Assembly: GCF_030908625.1 (NCBI RefSeq)
Contig: NZ_CP133133.1
Span: 1,054,001 to 1,118,000, forward strand
Source: Paludicola sp. MB14-C6
GTDB taxonomy: Bacteria > Bacillota > Clostridia > Oscillospirales > Ruminococcaceae
Reading direction: 5' to 3'
DNA: 64,000 nt
Part shown: in pieces, positions 25,905-35,235 of the stretch
Layout of the letters: every line of letters starts with the position of its first letter
Numbering within the stretch: the first letter of the stretch is position 1
The notes under the pieces: model-generated
What the model was told of the DNA's origin: nothing
Seen by the model: the letters and a program-made list of their open reading frames with translations, nothing else
The model's database searches: none
Position numbers and translations under genes: made by a program

Positions 25905-27185
25905 ATGATGTTAAAATATTCTTTTCCTATTACTTGTTATTTAACGGATAAAAATGGAAAAACCATAAATCCTTATTCACCACAAGCTATTACTTATACT
26001 CAATTATCGTTTTTTCAAAACGGTACAGAGGCCGGAATGCAAAGAAATGTATTCGTGTTAATCACTGGCTTTGTAGCATATTGCTTTGATGGAAAAAATC
26101 TCTCTCAACCTATTCCATTTCATTGCATTAGATGTTTTGATATGATTACGACGAAAGACACTAAATTAACATTTTCCGTTTGTCGGTTTTACTGCGATGC
26201 TTTCTTAATTCAATGTAAATCTATGCCAGATAAAGTCGGCGTGTTAATTGACATTGATACATGTGTAACCTCAACTGATACATCAAAGCAAAACAGCATT
26301 GCACCTTATTCAATATGTAACACCTTGATTTTTGAGAGTAAAATTCACTTAATGTGTAAAGAAACTTTGCTAAAAGCCGATATCTATCAGTTTAATGCAA
26401 TAGCTGAATCTGACAAACGTATTTATACTAATGAAGATGATTTAAAAAAATATGGCGGTATTGGTATTCTTTCACCGAATCAAGTATCCTATTATAATGT
26501 GTTTGTGAATGGTATATTACAGCCAAAGGCTGATTATATTTTATCAAACGGGCGTCTCGAATTTACCACTGTAGATCTTCCGCAAAAAGGCCAGCCAATC
26601 AATATCTTCTTTGTTATTTATCTAAGCAATTCTAAAAAATTATTAAAAGCCGAAAATTATCAATATAATACGTTATCCAATGGTGAGAAAAGAGAATTTA
26701 CTAATTCCGATGAATTAACGCAATATGGTGATAAAGGCATTCCTGATACAGGCGAAATATCCTATTTCAATCTCTACATCAATGGTGTTTTACAACCTTT
26801 AACAAATTTTACGGTAAAAAACCATGTCCTATACCTAACTACTACCGACATTCCTAAAAAGGATTCTACAATTATACTGGAATCTGTTGTTGTAAGAGGA
26901 CTGGAAGGTCAATTATTAAAAGTTGATACATTACAATTTAACACGTACGCTAATGAAAATAAAGTTTACACCAACGAAAATAAAATAACTATGTATAACA
27001 GCAAAAAAATACTGGATCCGAAACAAAGTTCGTTACAAAGCCTATATGTGAACGGCGTAATACAGCCGACAACAAACTATATTGTTACTAAAAACTGTCT
27101 CAGTTTAAAAACAGAGGATTTACCTGTTAAAGGCGCCCCTATCACTTTACAATCTATTCAAGCAGAAATCATTGAAAATACATAG
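25905..27185 (+). CDS. Protein with three DUF4183 repeats, candidate spore-surface protein
   Basis: 426 residues. Residues 1-155 are an uncharacterised, Cys-containing domain (several Cys, including VCRFYCDAFLIQC). Three DUF4183 repeats follow, at about 158-243, 245-335 and 340-423, each with Y(T/N)NxxxLxxYGxxGI, S(Y/L)xxLY(V/I)NGVxQP and DLPxKGxPI. The repeats differ from each other by roughly half of positions, so the duplication is old. No signal peptide. GGAG lies 5 nt before the first of two tandem ATGs. A spore or surface role is inferred from the paired Thr-rich DUF4183 gene upstream. Confidence 0.78.
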   Translation: MMLKYSFPITCYLTDKNGKTINPYSPQAITYTQLSFFQNGTEAGMQRNVFVLITGFVAYCFDGKNLSQPIPFHCIRCFDMITTKDTKLTFSVCRFYCDAFLIQCKSMPDKVGVLIDIDTCVTSTDTSKQNSIAPYSICNTLIFESKIHLMCKETLLKADIYQFNAIAESDKRIYTNEDDLKKYGGIGILSPNQVSYYNVFVNGILQPKADYILSNGRLEFTTVDLPQKGQPINIFFVIYLSNSKKLLKAENYQYNTLSNGEKREFTNSDELTQYGDKGIPDTGEISYFNLYINGVLQPLTNFTVKNHVLYLTTTDIPKKDSTIILESVVVRGLEGQLLKVDTLQFNTYANENKVYTNENKITMYNSKKILDPKQSSLQSLYVNGVIQPTTNYIVTKNCLSLKTEDLPVKGAPITLQSIQAEIIENT

Positions 27186-27326
27186 AATAACAGCTTGGAG
27201 AAATAATGAAATATTATTAATCATTGCAACCTACCTAATATTCATTTAAACTAAGCTTTATTCTATCCAAATATACTTTTGAGATTTGCATTAACAATTC
27301 AACTATTTTAATGAAAGCATAGCAAA

Positions 27327-27364
27327 AGCCATACAGCTACAACGTCTGTCGTAGCTGTATGGCT
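27327..27364 (-). terminator. Intrinsic terminator of the GH38 gene at 27390
   Basis: Fourteen-base-pair stem AGCCATACAGCTAC / GTAGCTGTATGGCT followed on minus by TTTTGC. It sits between convergent genes and may also slow the plus-strand transcript. Apart from it I see nothing in 27186-27389. Confidence 0.8.
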
Positions 27365-27389
27365 TCTATACTGAATCAATCAGCTTATA

Positions 27390-30251
27390 TTATTGAATTT
27401 TAACAGCTTGAATTGTATGAGGTTCTATTTCAAAAGTTACGCTACTATCTGATATAGTTACTTTTTTATCAACGGAGTTTTCCATTAAATCAATCATTTC
27501 AGCAGAATTAACTTTTTGATTCATCGTAATGGTAACGCTTGACTGTTTACCACAAGTTTCATAGCAACGTACCAACAAGCTTTCATCATCTGCTTGTAAA
27601 ACAGCGGAAAGCACAGCGGTTTCGCTGTCAAATTGCAACAAAGAGCTTTCTGACGGCAATATGCCTTTATGTGAGCCGGAAGGTTGATAACAAAGTGGTT
27701 GATTCAAATCACTTGCTAATTCTTTCATTGTTTTAGGGCAATTTGGAGCAACAGCTACTGAAAGCTTAATTTTGTGAATTCCTCTTTCTGGATATGGATC
27801 AGGACTTGTAGAAGAGTTAATCAAAGTACAAGTTAAATTTTGATCTGCACAACGATAGCCATATTTACAATCCGTAACAAGCGCTATTAAGCGGTCTTCT
27901 ACTACTGCGGCTGCGTATTGCAATCCGGCTACCTCAATGTGTTCGCCTGAACGATAAAGTGCACCGGCAGGAATATCACGTAAATATTCCTTCACCTGCG
28001 CTTGCAAAGGCAAGGTATAGACTAAAACAGGAACTGGGCTATGATTTCGAGATACCTCATGCCAATCTACTTCAAAGTGATAGGTTAAAGCTTTTGAATC
28101 TTTATCCAAAGTCACTACCGTTTTAATCACTGAATTTTTTATTACTTGTTCCATTTCAAATCCTTGCCGTATTCCGTCTTTTGAAGAATACGGCAAATCA
28201 TGTATACGACGAGTGCTAGATACTTTTTCTAAATTATTATAACGTCCGATTACCCAAGCACTAGAGGTATCAGCCTCTGTTTCAATATAAACAAGCGAAC
28301 CACATTCACCAAAGCGAATTTGTTCTTTTCCTGACTCTTTATCAATAAAGGATATCAATGCACCTGTTTTAAAATCAAATTCTGCACGAATAAACCGATT
28401 TTCTAATATAAAATTACATACAGCATGATGTGTTCGTTGCTCCGGTTGATAGTATATTGTATATTCCTTTGGTTCGGATTCCTTTAATACAAGAGTTGTA
28501 TAACCAAAAGCAGGAACAGATGCATTAACTAAAATGCGAAAATAGCGATGATCCCAATAACATTTTAATTCGCTATCAACTAATTGGAAAGGTAGTTCAT
28601 TTCCTTGTGTATCTTCAACCTGAATACGGCGCATGTCGCCAACCCAATCCCATACGGTTATTTCGACTAGCTGTGTACGAGTATGCCCTGAGGAGTTAAA
28701 TACTTGAAAAATACGAGTCTTACCTGCTCCTCTTTCCGGACTTGGGACACCGGCATAGTTTTCAATACCATAGCCTACTCCTGCACCCTCTGATTGAGAT
28801 GATTCAATATCCTTATCTATTATTATAGATGATGTATCAATATGCTCGGAAATATTGCGTAATGCATTGCTTGTTTGTGTATTGGTTACTGCCATTGCAT
28901 TTGCAAACAATCCCATAGCATGTTCTCGGCTTTCTTGTACACAAGAACCGGTAAGGATATCATGGAAATGCGTAAATAATACCTTCTGCCAAGCTTCTTT
29001 TAATTGGTTTTTCATATATGGCGCTTTGACTGTATGAGAGGATAGCGCACTCCAGCCTTCCGCATTATATAAAGCTGCTTCTGCATGGCGATTTCCTAAC
29101 TTAATGCGGCTTTGTGTTGTATAGCATCCCGTTAAAATGTAATTCAACTCATGTTGTACTAATGGCAGCTTATCCTTAACTGATTCAGCAATTTGGAAGA
29201 ACTCACGAAAAGTTCCGAATTGCATAACAGGAAAAATTGGCCATTCATTCATCTCAATCGCACGTTCGATATCTCTTCTTGTAGGTCCGCCACCATGGTT
29301 TCCAACACCATAAACAATTAAACCTGTTTTTAATCCACCGCAACGTTTGGAAATATCAATAATACCGATGCCCGCAAGCGGCGTAATTGCGCTATTATAC
29401 CAATATTGTTCACGATAAACCAATACTTCCTTGCCTGATTGCCCTTTCCAACGGTAGAGGGCATTATCCCCATCTAAGCCTCGACAATGATAATAGTATT
29501 TTACATTAGCAAATTGATCAATTTCAGGAATATTTGCACTATGTCCAAAGGTATCAGGAGAAAAATCCACTTCCAATGAATCTGGATTGATATCCCAATG
29601 CTCTTTTAAATAATCTCTTGTATATTGAATATGGCGTAAAAGTGACTCCGTATTTGGCATATTTTTATCTGTTTCAACCCAAGCAGTAGCGGTAATTTCC
29701 CAGCGACCTTCTCTTATTCTTTTCTTTATTTCATCCATCATTGCGGGATCATAATCCTCTACAATCTTATAAACAGAAGCTTGAGATTGCGAAAAGCAGA
29801 AATCGGGATACTCGTCCATTAAATGCAGCACAGTACGAAATGTAGAAAGGGTTGCAGCAACTGTTTCTTGCCAACCCCACATCCAGTTCATATCAATGTG
29901 GGCATGACCTGCTAAAATCAGGCGATACTCCTTTGCAGCATCTTTACAAAGCATTAACAGTTCTTCAGCAGCAAAACAATTTGCTTTTGTTAAAACTCCA
30001 TCTTCGTCCATTGCTTTTTGTAAATAGTCAATTGCATGATCAATAATTTCATCAAATTTATTATCATTCACTGAAGAAAGACGAATTGCAAACTCAATTT
30101 CTGATAAAATACGGCGAATCCACTTATTCGGCGGTGTAATATACTGTAACTCTTCTATTGACATCCCAAAAGTTTCCTCATAATGCAGCTTTTCACGATT
30201 ACCGCCAACCATCCTTTTCAAATTTGTGTACTTGGAAGACAAATTACTCAT
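27390..30251 (-). CDS. GH38 alpha-mannosidase (first of three)
   Basis: About 953 residues, cytoplasmic. Metal-binding and catalytic motifs of family 38: AGHAHIDMNWMWGWQETV, nucleophile Asp in DFSPDTFGHSANIPEI, then VLFTHFHDILTGSCV; the C-terminal beta-sandwich follows. Acts on terminal alpha-mannose of glycans, probably after import. The frame opens at a TTG at 30257; ATG 30251 is the likelier start, downstream of a GGGATGG site. It has its own sigma-A promoter at 30324-30351 and a terminator. It is only distantly similar to the other two GH38 proteins in the window, so the three probably differ in linkage specificity. Confidence 0.92.
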   Translation of the reverse strand: MSNLSSKYTNLKRMVGGNREKLHYEETFGMSIEELQYITPPNKWIRRILSEIEFAIRLSSVNDNKFDEIIDHAIDYLQKAMDEDGVLTKANCFAAEELLMLCKDAAKEYRLILAGHAHIDMNWMWGWQETVAATLSTFRTVLHLMDEYPDFCFSQSQASVYKIVEDYDPAMMDEIKKRIREGRWEITATAWVETDKNMPNTESLLRHIQYTRDYLKEHWDINPDSLEVDFSPDTFGHSANIPEIDQFANVKYYYHCRGLDGDNALYRWKGQSGKEVLVYREQYWYNSAITPLAGIGIIDISKRCGGLKTGLIVYGVGNHGGGPTRRDIERAIEMNEWPIFPVMQFGTFREFFQIAESVKDKLPLVQHELNYILTGCYTTQSRIKLGNRHAEAALYNAEGWSALSSHTVKAPYMKNQLKEAWQKVLFTHFHDILTGSCVQESREHAMGLFANAMAVTNTQTSNALRNISEHIDTSSIIIDKDIESSQSEGAGVGYGIENYAGVPSPERGAGKTRIFQVFNSSGHTRTQLVEITVWDWVGDMRRIQVEDTQGNELPFQLVDSELKCYWDHRYFRILVNASVPAFGYTTLVLKESEPKEYTIYYQPEQRTHHAVCNFILENRFIRAEFDFKTGALISFIDKESGKEQIRFGECGSLVYIETEADTSSAWVIGRYNNLEKVSSTRRIHDLPYSSKDGIRQGFEMEQVIKNSVIKTVVTLDKDSKALTYHFEVDWHEVSRNHSPVPVLVYTLPLQAQVKEYLRDIPAGALYRSGEHIEVAGLQYAAAVVEDRLIALVTDCKYGYRCADQNLTCTLINSSTSPDPYPERGIHKIKLSVAVAPNCPKTMKELASDLNQPLCYQPSGSHKGILPSESSLLQFDSETAVLSAVLQADDESLLVRCYETCGKQSSVTITMNQKVNSAEMIDLMENSVDKKVTISDSSVTFEIEPHTIQAVKIQ

Positions 30252-30323
30252 TTTCAATTCCCATCCCTTTTTATAATAGTCGATACACTTATGCTATCAT
30301 TAAGAAAAATAATCTATAAATTG

Positions 30324-30351
30324 ATTGTAAGGTTATCTACCAAAAAGTCAA
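30324..30351 (-). promoter_or_regulatory. Sigma-A promoter of the GH38 gene at 27390
   Basis: TTGACT, 16 nt, TACAAT on the minus strand, about 75 nt before the start codon. Confidence 0.6.
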
Positions 30352-30412
30352 TATATATCTTACATTTCATATAACAAATTCAAAAATTCGAGGAAATAAT
30401 AAAAATAAAAGT

Positions 30413-30434
30413 CCCTCAGATTAAAATCTGAGGG
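30413..30434 (-). terminator. Intrinsic terminator of the GH25 lysozyme gene
   Basis: Ten-base-pair stem CCCTCAGATT / AATCTGAGGG with a minimal loop, followed on minus by ACTTTTATTTTT. Confidence 0.85.
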
Positions 30435-30456
30435 TATCATATAATAACCATTATGA

Positions 30457-31272
30457 TTATTTATTAGGAATTTTTATAATTTGTCCCGGATAAATAACAC
30501 TATTTACTTTTAATCCGTTTGCTTGAGCAACCTTCCAAAAATATAATCCATTACCCATTTGTGATTTTGCTATACTCCAAAAGCTATCTCCCTTTTGAAT
30601 AGTATACTTTTTGTAGTTTACAACCGATAAATCTACTTTTGGTATATTATTGAGCCCTGCAGTCTGGATAATTTTAGGATAATCATTATAAGCCATATTC
30701 AAATCTACGTCAGCGCCAATACCGTCAATCTTTCCTTTTGCAGAGTATTGCCACATTCCATATGCACCTTTATAGCCTACATATCCCCTGTAATCTGCTA
30801 TCCACATATCAAAGCGTTTCAAATTTTTCATATCTAGGTGAGTTTGTGCAAAATAAGTGTAGGTATAAACAATACCATAATACCCTGCTCTCTCAATTGC
30901 ATCAAGGAAAGCAATTACTAATGCGTTGTTATCTTGTGGTTTATATTTTGTATAAATTTCATCTTCTACATCAAATGCAATTGGATACGTTACTTTATAT
31001 GGCTTTACCAATTCGAGTGTTTGTCGTGCGGCAATTGCTGCAGCATCAACCGTTTTTGCATAAGAATAAACATATACACCTACATTCAAACCAGCTTGAA
31101 TTGCTCCCTCCATATTTGTTCTGTAATATTCGTCTTCTTTTATATTACCATCATATCCGCACCAGCCAGCACGAATCATTGCAAATTTTACGCCGCTGTT
31201 ACTAACCGTATTCCAGTTAATCTGCCCTTGATATTTGGATACATCTATCCCATTGATTACAAGTTTACTCAT
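30457..31272 (-). CDS. GH25 lysozyme with C-terminal LysM domain
   Basis: 271 residues. GH25 muramidase domain (about 1-200): INGIDVSKYQGQINW at the N terminus, AFDVEDE with the catalytic acids, and MWQYSAKGKIDGIGADVDLNMAY near its end. A LysM peptidoglycan-binding domain follows (KKYTIQKGDSFWSIAKSQMGNGLYFWKVAQANGL). No signal peptide, so release would need a holin, lysis or spore localisation. The start is ATG 31272 with AGGAGG 9 nt upstream; the longer frame is rejected. No phage genes surround it. A role in cell-wall or spore-wall turnover is likely; a phage-lysin origin is possible. Confidence 0.9.
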   Translation of the reverse strand: MSKLVINGIDVSKYQGQINWNTVSNSGVKFAMIRAGWCGYDGNIKEDEYYRTNMEGAIQAGLNVGVYVYSYAKTVDAAAIAARQTLELVKPYKVTYPIAFDVEDEIYTKYKPQDNNALVIAFLDAIERAGYYGIVYTYTYFAQTHLDMKNLKRFDMWIADYRGYVGYKGAYGMWQYSAKGKIDGIGADVDLNMAYNDYPKIIQTAGLNNIPKVDLSVVNYKKYTIQKGDSFWSIAKSQMGNGLYFWKVAQANGLKVNSVIYPGQIIKIPNK

Positions 31273-31394
31273 ATTATAGATCCTCCTTTTAGTCTTTGAC
31301 AATCTATACTATTCAATAGTGATTAGAATTGTAACACATAACTTGCAAGTAGCAATAAATTTTATACTTTTTTTGATCTTCTATGATTAAAGCA

Positions 31395-31423
31395 AAAGAC
31401 TTGCACCTAAAATGCAAGTCTTT
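31395..31423 (-). terminator. Intrinsic terminator of the Na/Pi cotransporter gene
   Basis: Eleven-base-pair stem AAAGACTTGCA / TGCAAGTCTTT, tail TTGCTTTAATC on minus. Confidence 0.75.
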
Positions 31424-31447
31424 CTATACTAAATTCATTAATATTGC

Positions 31448-33238
31448 TTATCGTTCTATTCGTTTGAAATATTTCTTATTATAGATTTCAACATTCTCTT
31501 TGAATTCACCAGTATCATTATTATGGATTCGCTTGAGATATTCATGTCTATTCAATGATTCTCGATTATTGTTAATGCCTATAATATAAACTGCTATATT
31601 GGAACAGTGATCTGAAATTCGTTCTAGATTCGCTAATATTTCTAGAAAAATCAAGCCACTTTCAATGGCACATTTTCCATTTTTTAATCGTTCGATATGT
31701 CGGAATTTCAATGTATCTTCCATTGTATCAATTGTTTCTTCCAACGGTTCAATTTTCTCAGCGATTTCTGTGCTATTTTCTGTAAAAGATTGAATCGCCA
31801 TTCCGATTATTTCATCAACAGCTTCACTGATTGCTTGCAGCTCACCTTGTGCTTTCTCTGAAAATGTCATTTGCTTTTCATATAAGCGCTCGGCAAGTTC
31901 TACAACATTTATTGTATAATCACCAACACGTTCAAATTCCGAAGTTAACTTTAAATAATGAGTAATCGTTTTACTTTCTGTTTCTGATAACTCATAGTTT
32001 GTTAATTGAACGAGATAGTTGTTGACCTTGTCTTCCATTCTATCGATTGCTTCTTCATACTCTCGAATACTATCTGCTTTTTTCTTATCATATTTTTCAA
32101 ATAAGGTAACAGCTTTTTCAAAGTTTTTCTTTGCATATTCTCCCATATTTTTAATAACTTCTTCACATTGTCCTAATGCAACTGATGGGGAACGTAGGAA
32201 TCGATCATCAAGTGTTACAACTTCAATTATTGCCTCATTCTCTTCTGATTTTTTACTTTTTACTGTCCATACTGCCAGTTTTTCAAGTAACCCTGTAAAA
32301 GGAATAAAAATAGCAGTGGTTGCTAGGTTGAAAATAATATGAACGCCAGAAATTCCAGCCATAGAAATTGCTTTATCCCAAAATGGAAAATGGATTATAC
32401 TTTGTAGGGTATATACAACAGTAAAGAATATAATCGTACCTATTAAATTAAAATATAAATGCACCATAGCTGCTCGCTTCGCATTTTTGTTTGCACCAAT
32501 ACTAGATATTAAAGATGTTACACATGTACCGATGTTTTGTCCCATAATAATCGGAATCGCAGCAGAATAGGATACAACGCCGCTTGATGCTACAGCTTGT
32601 AATATGCCTACTGATGCGCTAGAGCTTTGAATAATCGCTGTTACAATTGTTCCTGCAAGGATTCCAAGGAGTGGGTTTGATAAAGTGGAAAACAGCTCTT
32701 TAAAAAACGGTGAGTCGCTAAACGGTGCCACTGCCTCTGTCATAATAAACATTCCGTTAAATAAGATACCAAATCCTAATAATATTTCAGCAATCATTTT
32801 AGATTTTGAACGTTTTGCTGACATTAACATAATAATTCCAATTATCGCAATTACCGGTGCGATTGTTGTTGGCTTTAACAGCTTTAAAATGATGCCTGCG
32901 CTTTCATTCTTATCTAAATCTCCTAAACTTAATATAATAGACGTTACTGTAGTACCAATGTTGGCACCCATAATAACACCGATTGCATTTCTGAGCTTTA
33001 AAATTCCCGCATTTACAAGACCTACTACAATAACAGTTGTTGCTGAAGAGCTTTGGATTGCAGCTGTTACAATAAGTCCTAACAATAAACTCTTAAAAAC
33101 ATTACTTGTCATCTTTTCAAGCGTTTTCTCCATACGGCCACCCGATAGTTTTTCTAATCCAGAGCCTAAAATGTTCATTCCATACAGGAAGAAAGCAAGT
33201 CCGCCTGCCATCGTAATAAAACTTAAAACATTATTCAT
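31448..33238 (-). CDS. Na+/phosphate cotransporter family protein with PhoU-like domain
   Basis: About 596 residues. Two inverted membrane repeats carry the family QSSSA motifs (AAIQSSSATTVIVVGLVNAG and AIIQSSSASVGILQAVASSG) and GANIGTTVTS / GQNIGTCVTS. From about residue 345 a cytoplasmic four-helix PhoU-like domain follows (EYEEAIDRMEDKVNNYLVQLTN, FERVGDYTINVVELAERLYE). Likely sodium-coupled phosphate transporter with a regulatory domain. Start ATG 33238 has GGAGG 5 nt upstream; the longer frame begins inside that site. Apparently monocistronic. Confidence 0.9.
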   Translation of the reverse strand: MNNVLSFITMAGGLAFFLYGMNILGSGLEKLSGGRMEKTLEKMTSNVFKSLLLGLIVTAAIQSSSATTVIVVGLVNAGILKLRNAIGVIMGANIGTTVTSIILSLGDLDKNESAGIILKLLKPTTIAPVIAIIGIIMLMSAKRSKSKMIAEILLGFGILFNGMFIMTEAVAPFSDSPFFKELFSTLSNPLLGILAGTIVTAIIQSSSASVGILQAVASSGVVSYSAAIPIIMGQNIGTCVTSLISSIGANKNAKRAAMVHLYFNLIGTIIFFTVVYTLQSIIHFPFWDKAISMAGISGVHIIFNLATTAIFIPFTGLLEKLAVWTVKSKKSEENEAIIEVVTLDDRFLRSPSVALGQCEEVIKNMGEYAKKNFEKAVTLFEKYDKKKADSIREYEEAIDRMEDKVNNYLVQLTNYELSETESKTITHYLKLTSEFERVGDYTINVVELAERLYEKQMTFSEKAQGELQAISEAVDEIIGMAIQSFTENSTEIAEKIEPLEETIDTMEDTLKFRHIERLKNGKCAIESGLIFLEILANLERISDHCSNIAVYIIGINNNRESLNRHEYLKRIHNNDTGEFKENVEIYNKKYFKRIER

Positions 33239-33294
33239 AGTATCCTCCAATTTTGGATTTTTTCTTTCTATATCTCATTTTTACAAGCCTTTTT

Positions 33295-33406
33295 ATTATA
33301 TCATAAAAAGGCTGTTTGCACGTAAGTGTAAACAGGTTCACTCGATAAAATGTTCTCGTCATGGTCAAAATCTTTGATTTTGGGTACCATAGAGGTTATT
33401 ATATCA
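33295..33406 (-). promoter_or_regulatory. Two extended -10 promoters in the Na/Pi leader
   Basis: On the minus strand TGATATAAT occurs twice (33398-33406 and 33295-33303), each a TGn-extended perfect -10, with poor -35 boxes. Between them lies a hairpin ATGGT..CAAAATC / GATTTTG.CCAT, and the second -10 sits in the loop of an 11-bp repeat AGCCTTTTTAT / ATAAAAAGGCT. I cannot match the leader to a riboswitch class. Confidence 0.4.
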
Positions 33407-33450
33407 TATAGTTTTTCCCCCGTAACTCTTTTTTACCTGGAAAAATAAAA

Positions 33451-33492
33451 AAAATAAACTGGTTTTACATTATGGTAAAATCAGTTTATTTT
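33451..33492 (-). terminator. Intrinsic terminator of ktrB
   Basis: Long stem AAAATAAACTG-TTTTAC / GTAAAA-CAGTTTATTTT with one bulge, and TTTTATTTTTC after it on minus, 15 nt past the ktrB stop. Confidence 0.8.
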
Positions 33493-33506
33493 ATTGCTAA
33501 TTATAA

Positions 33507-34889
33507 TTAACCTACCAAGATTTTTGCTTCTGGCATTACGGTATTCTTTTTCTTTTTTGACATTGCTAGAGAAAGAGCTAATGACACTGGTCCTACACGT
33601 CCAATGAACATTGTTATAATCAATACATATAGCGATGGTTGATTAGCTAAAGCTGTTACACCACTTGTTAATCCTACAGTTGCGAAAGCAGATACTGATT
33701 CAAACAATGCATCAATCTCTGAGAAAGTTGTTCCGCCCGCATGAGAGGTAAAGAATATAGTTGCTGTTGCTATAAAGACTGCTACTAAAGCTGTTGCTGT
33801 TACTGCAAGAGCTTTATATACAACTGACTTGTCTACTTTTCGATTATGAATAATCGTTTCATCTCTTCCACGAATTACACTAACAATTGTCATAACAAGT
33901 ACTAAGAATGTAGTAGTCTTGATACCACCACCTGTTGAAGCAGGAGATGCACCTATAAACATCAACAATACACAAAATAGCTTCGTAATACCATACATTG
34001 TATCAATTGGAGTAGAGTTAAAACCTGCCGTTCTTGTTGTAACGGATAGGAAGAATGAATTTAATATTTTATCTGAAACAGACATTGTCCCAATGGTTGT
34101 TGGATTTTTCCATTCAAATATTGCACAGAATAAAGCACCGAAAAGAATTAAACCGATTGTTGTAAATAAAACGATTTTTGTATGCATTATAAGACGTTTA
34201 GTTTTACGATAAAGCAATAAATCTTGCCACACTATAAAACCTAAACCACCGCATACTATCAACGACATTATTGTTATTAAAACAACTGGATTGCTGTTAT
34301 AGTTGGATAAACTAACAAACTGCTCTTGAAAGCCCAAAACATCAAAGCCCGCATTACAGAAAGCTGAAATTGCTAAAAAGATTGAGATAAAAACTCCTTT
34401 AATCTGATACTGCGGCACAAATACTGTCATAAGAATAAGAGCTCCAGCAAATTCAATTGAAAAAGTGATTCTGAATATCATTTTTAATAAGTGTCGCACT
34501 TCATCAAATGAGTCGGCACTAATAGATTCTCCTGCTAACTGCAGACTCTTCAATCCTAGTTTTTTTCGAATTGCTAAATTGAAAAAAGTTACGAAAGTTA
34601 CCAATCCTAAACCGCCAAGTTGAATTAAAGAAATGATAACAATTTGGCCAATTGTTGAATAATGCGTATAAGTATCTACTACTATAAGGCCTGTTACGCA
34701 TGTTGCAGATGTTGCAGTAAATAATGCTGTGGTAAAACTGGTTGCTTCCCCTGATCTTGAACAAATTGGGAGCATTAAAAGAAAAGCTCCAAATAAGATT
34801 AAAAAAGCAAAACTAGACACAATAATTCTCGTTGGATTATGAAAAAAATTGTGTAATCTTGTATTCTTTATTTTGGTTTGTAGTAACAC
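33507..34889 (-). CDS. ktrB: KtrB/TrkH-type potassium uptake channel subunit
   Basis: 460 residues with four M1-P-M2 repeats of the Trk/Ktr/HKT superfamily. The four filter loops are visible: TSATCVTGLIVVDT, SAFCNAGFDVLG, TTRTAGFNSTPI and SAFATVGLTSGVT, each with the conserved Gly. It moves K+ with the aid of a cytoplasmic RCK partner (KtrA), which is not adjacent and must lie elsewhere. GTG start at 34889 with AAGGAG 9 nt upstream. Single-gene unit with promoter 34945-34973 and its own terminator. Confidence 0.93.
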   Translation of the reverse strand: MLLQTKIKNTRLHNFFHNPTRIIVSSFAFLILFGAFLLMLPICSRSGEATSFTTALFTATSATCVTGLIVVDTYTHYSTIGQIVIISLIQLGGLGLVTFVTFFNLAIRKKLGLKSLQLAGESISADSFDEVRHLLKMIFRITFSIEFAGALILMTVFVPQYQIKGVFISIFLAISAFCNAGFDVLGFQEQFVSLSNYNSNPVVLITIMSLIVCGGLGFIVWQDLLLYRKTKRLIMHTKIVLFTTIGLILFGALFCAIFEWKNPTTIGTMSVSDKILNSFFLSVTTRTAGFNSTPIDTMYGITKLFCVLLMFIGASPASTGGGIKTTTFLVLVMTIVSVIRGRDETIIHNRKVDKSVVYKALAVTATALVAVFIATATIFFTSHAGGTTFSEIDALFESVSAFATVGLTSGVTALANQPSLYVLIITMFIGRVGPVSLALSLAMSKKKKNTVMPEAKILVG

Positions 34890-34944
34890 GAATTGATGCT
34901 CCTTCTATCTATATTGTGGTATATGTTGGGAGTTGCTAAATCGC

Positions 34945-34973
34945 ATTATATCACTAAAAGCAACACAATGCAA
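34945..34973 (-). promoter_or_regulatory. Sigma-A promoter of ktrB
   Basis: TTGCAT, 17 nt, TATAAT with a TGn extension (TGATATAAT) on the minus strand; leader of about 50 nt. Confidence 0.6.
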
Positions 34974-35013
34974 TCCTTACTTACAACATTTTTTCTTTTC
35001 TTTCTCATATCAG

Positions 35014-35042
35014 TTGCTTTCCTTGAAAAACTATATTATAAT
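35014..35042 (+). promoter_or_regulatory. Promoter of tRNA-Arg
   Basis: TTGCTT, 17 nt, TATAAT, 33 nt upstream of the tRNA 5' end. Confidence 0.55.
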
Positions 35043-35075
35043 TATAATTTGTGAAAGTACTTATATCATTATTAT

Positions 35076-35152
35076 GCCCTCGTAGCTCAGTTGGATAGAG
35101 CAACTGCCTCCTAAGCAGTAGGTCGCACGTTCAATTCGTGTCGAGGGCGCCA
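35076..35152 (+). tRNA. tRNA-Arg, anticodon CCT
   Basis: Cloverleaf is complete: acceptor GCCCTCG / CGAGGGC, D stem GCTC / GAGC, anticodon stem ACTGC / GCAGT with loop CTCCTAA (anticodon CCT, reads AGG), T arm GCACG-TTCAATT-CGTGT, discriminator G and encoded CCA at 35150-35152. Own promoter and terminator. Confidence 0.96.
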
Positions 35153-35165
35153 ACAACTTCTAAAG

Positions 35166-35200
35166 TGTTCATAGATTTGACTATGAACATTTTTGTTTTT
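35166..35200 (+). terminator. Intrinsic terminator after tRNA-Arg
   Basis: Stem TGTTCATAG / CTATGAACA followed by TTTTTGTTTTT. Confidence 0.85.
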
Positions 35201-35235
35201 ATAATATAAAGTAATATCTGATATCGGAGGTAACC

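Noticed and set aside
30457..31272. Prophage lysis module
   Set aside because: The GH25-LysM gene stands alone, with no holin, tail or integrase genes around it.
32685..33377. 230-residue ORF on the plus strand opposite the Na/Pi cotransporter
   Set aside because: Low-complexity antisense shadow of a clear family member; no ribosome site and no recognisable domain.
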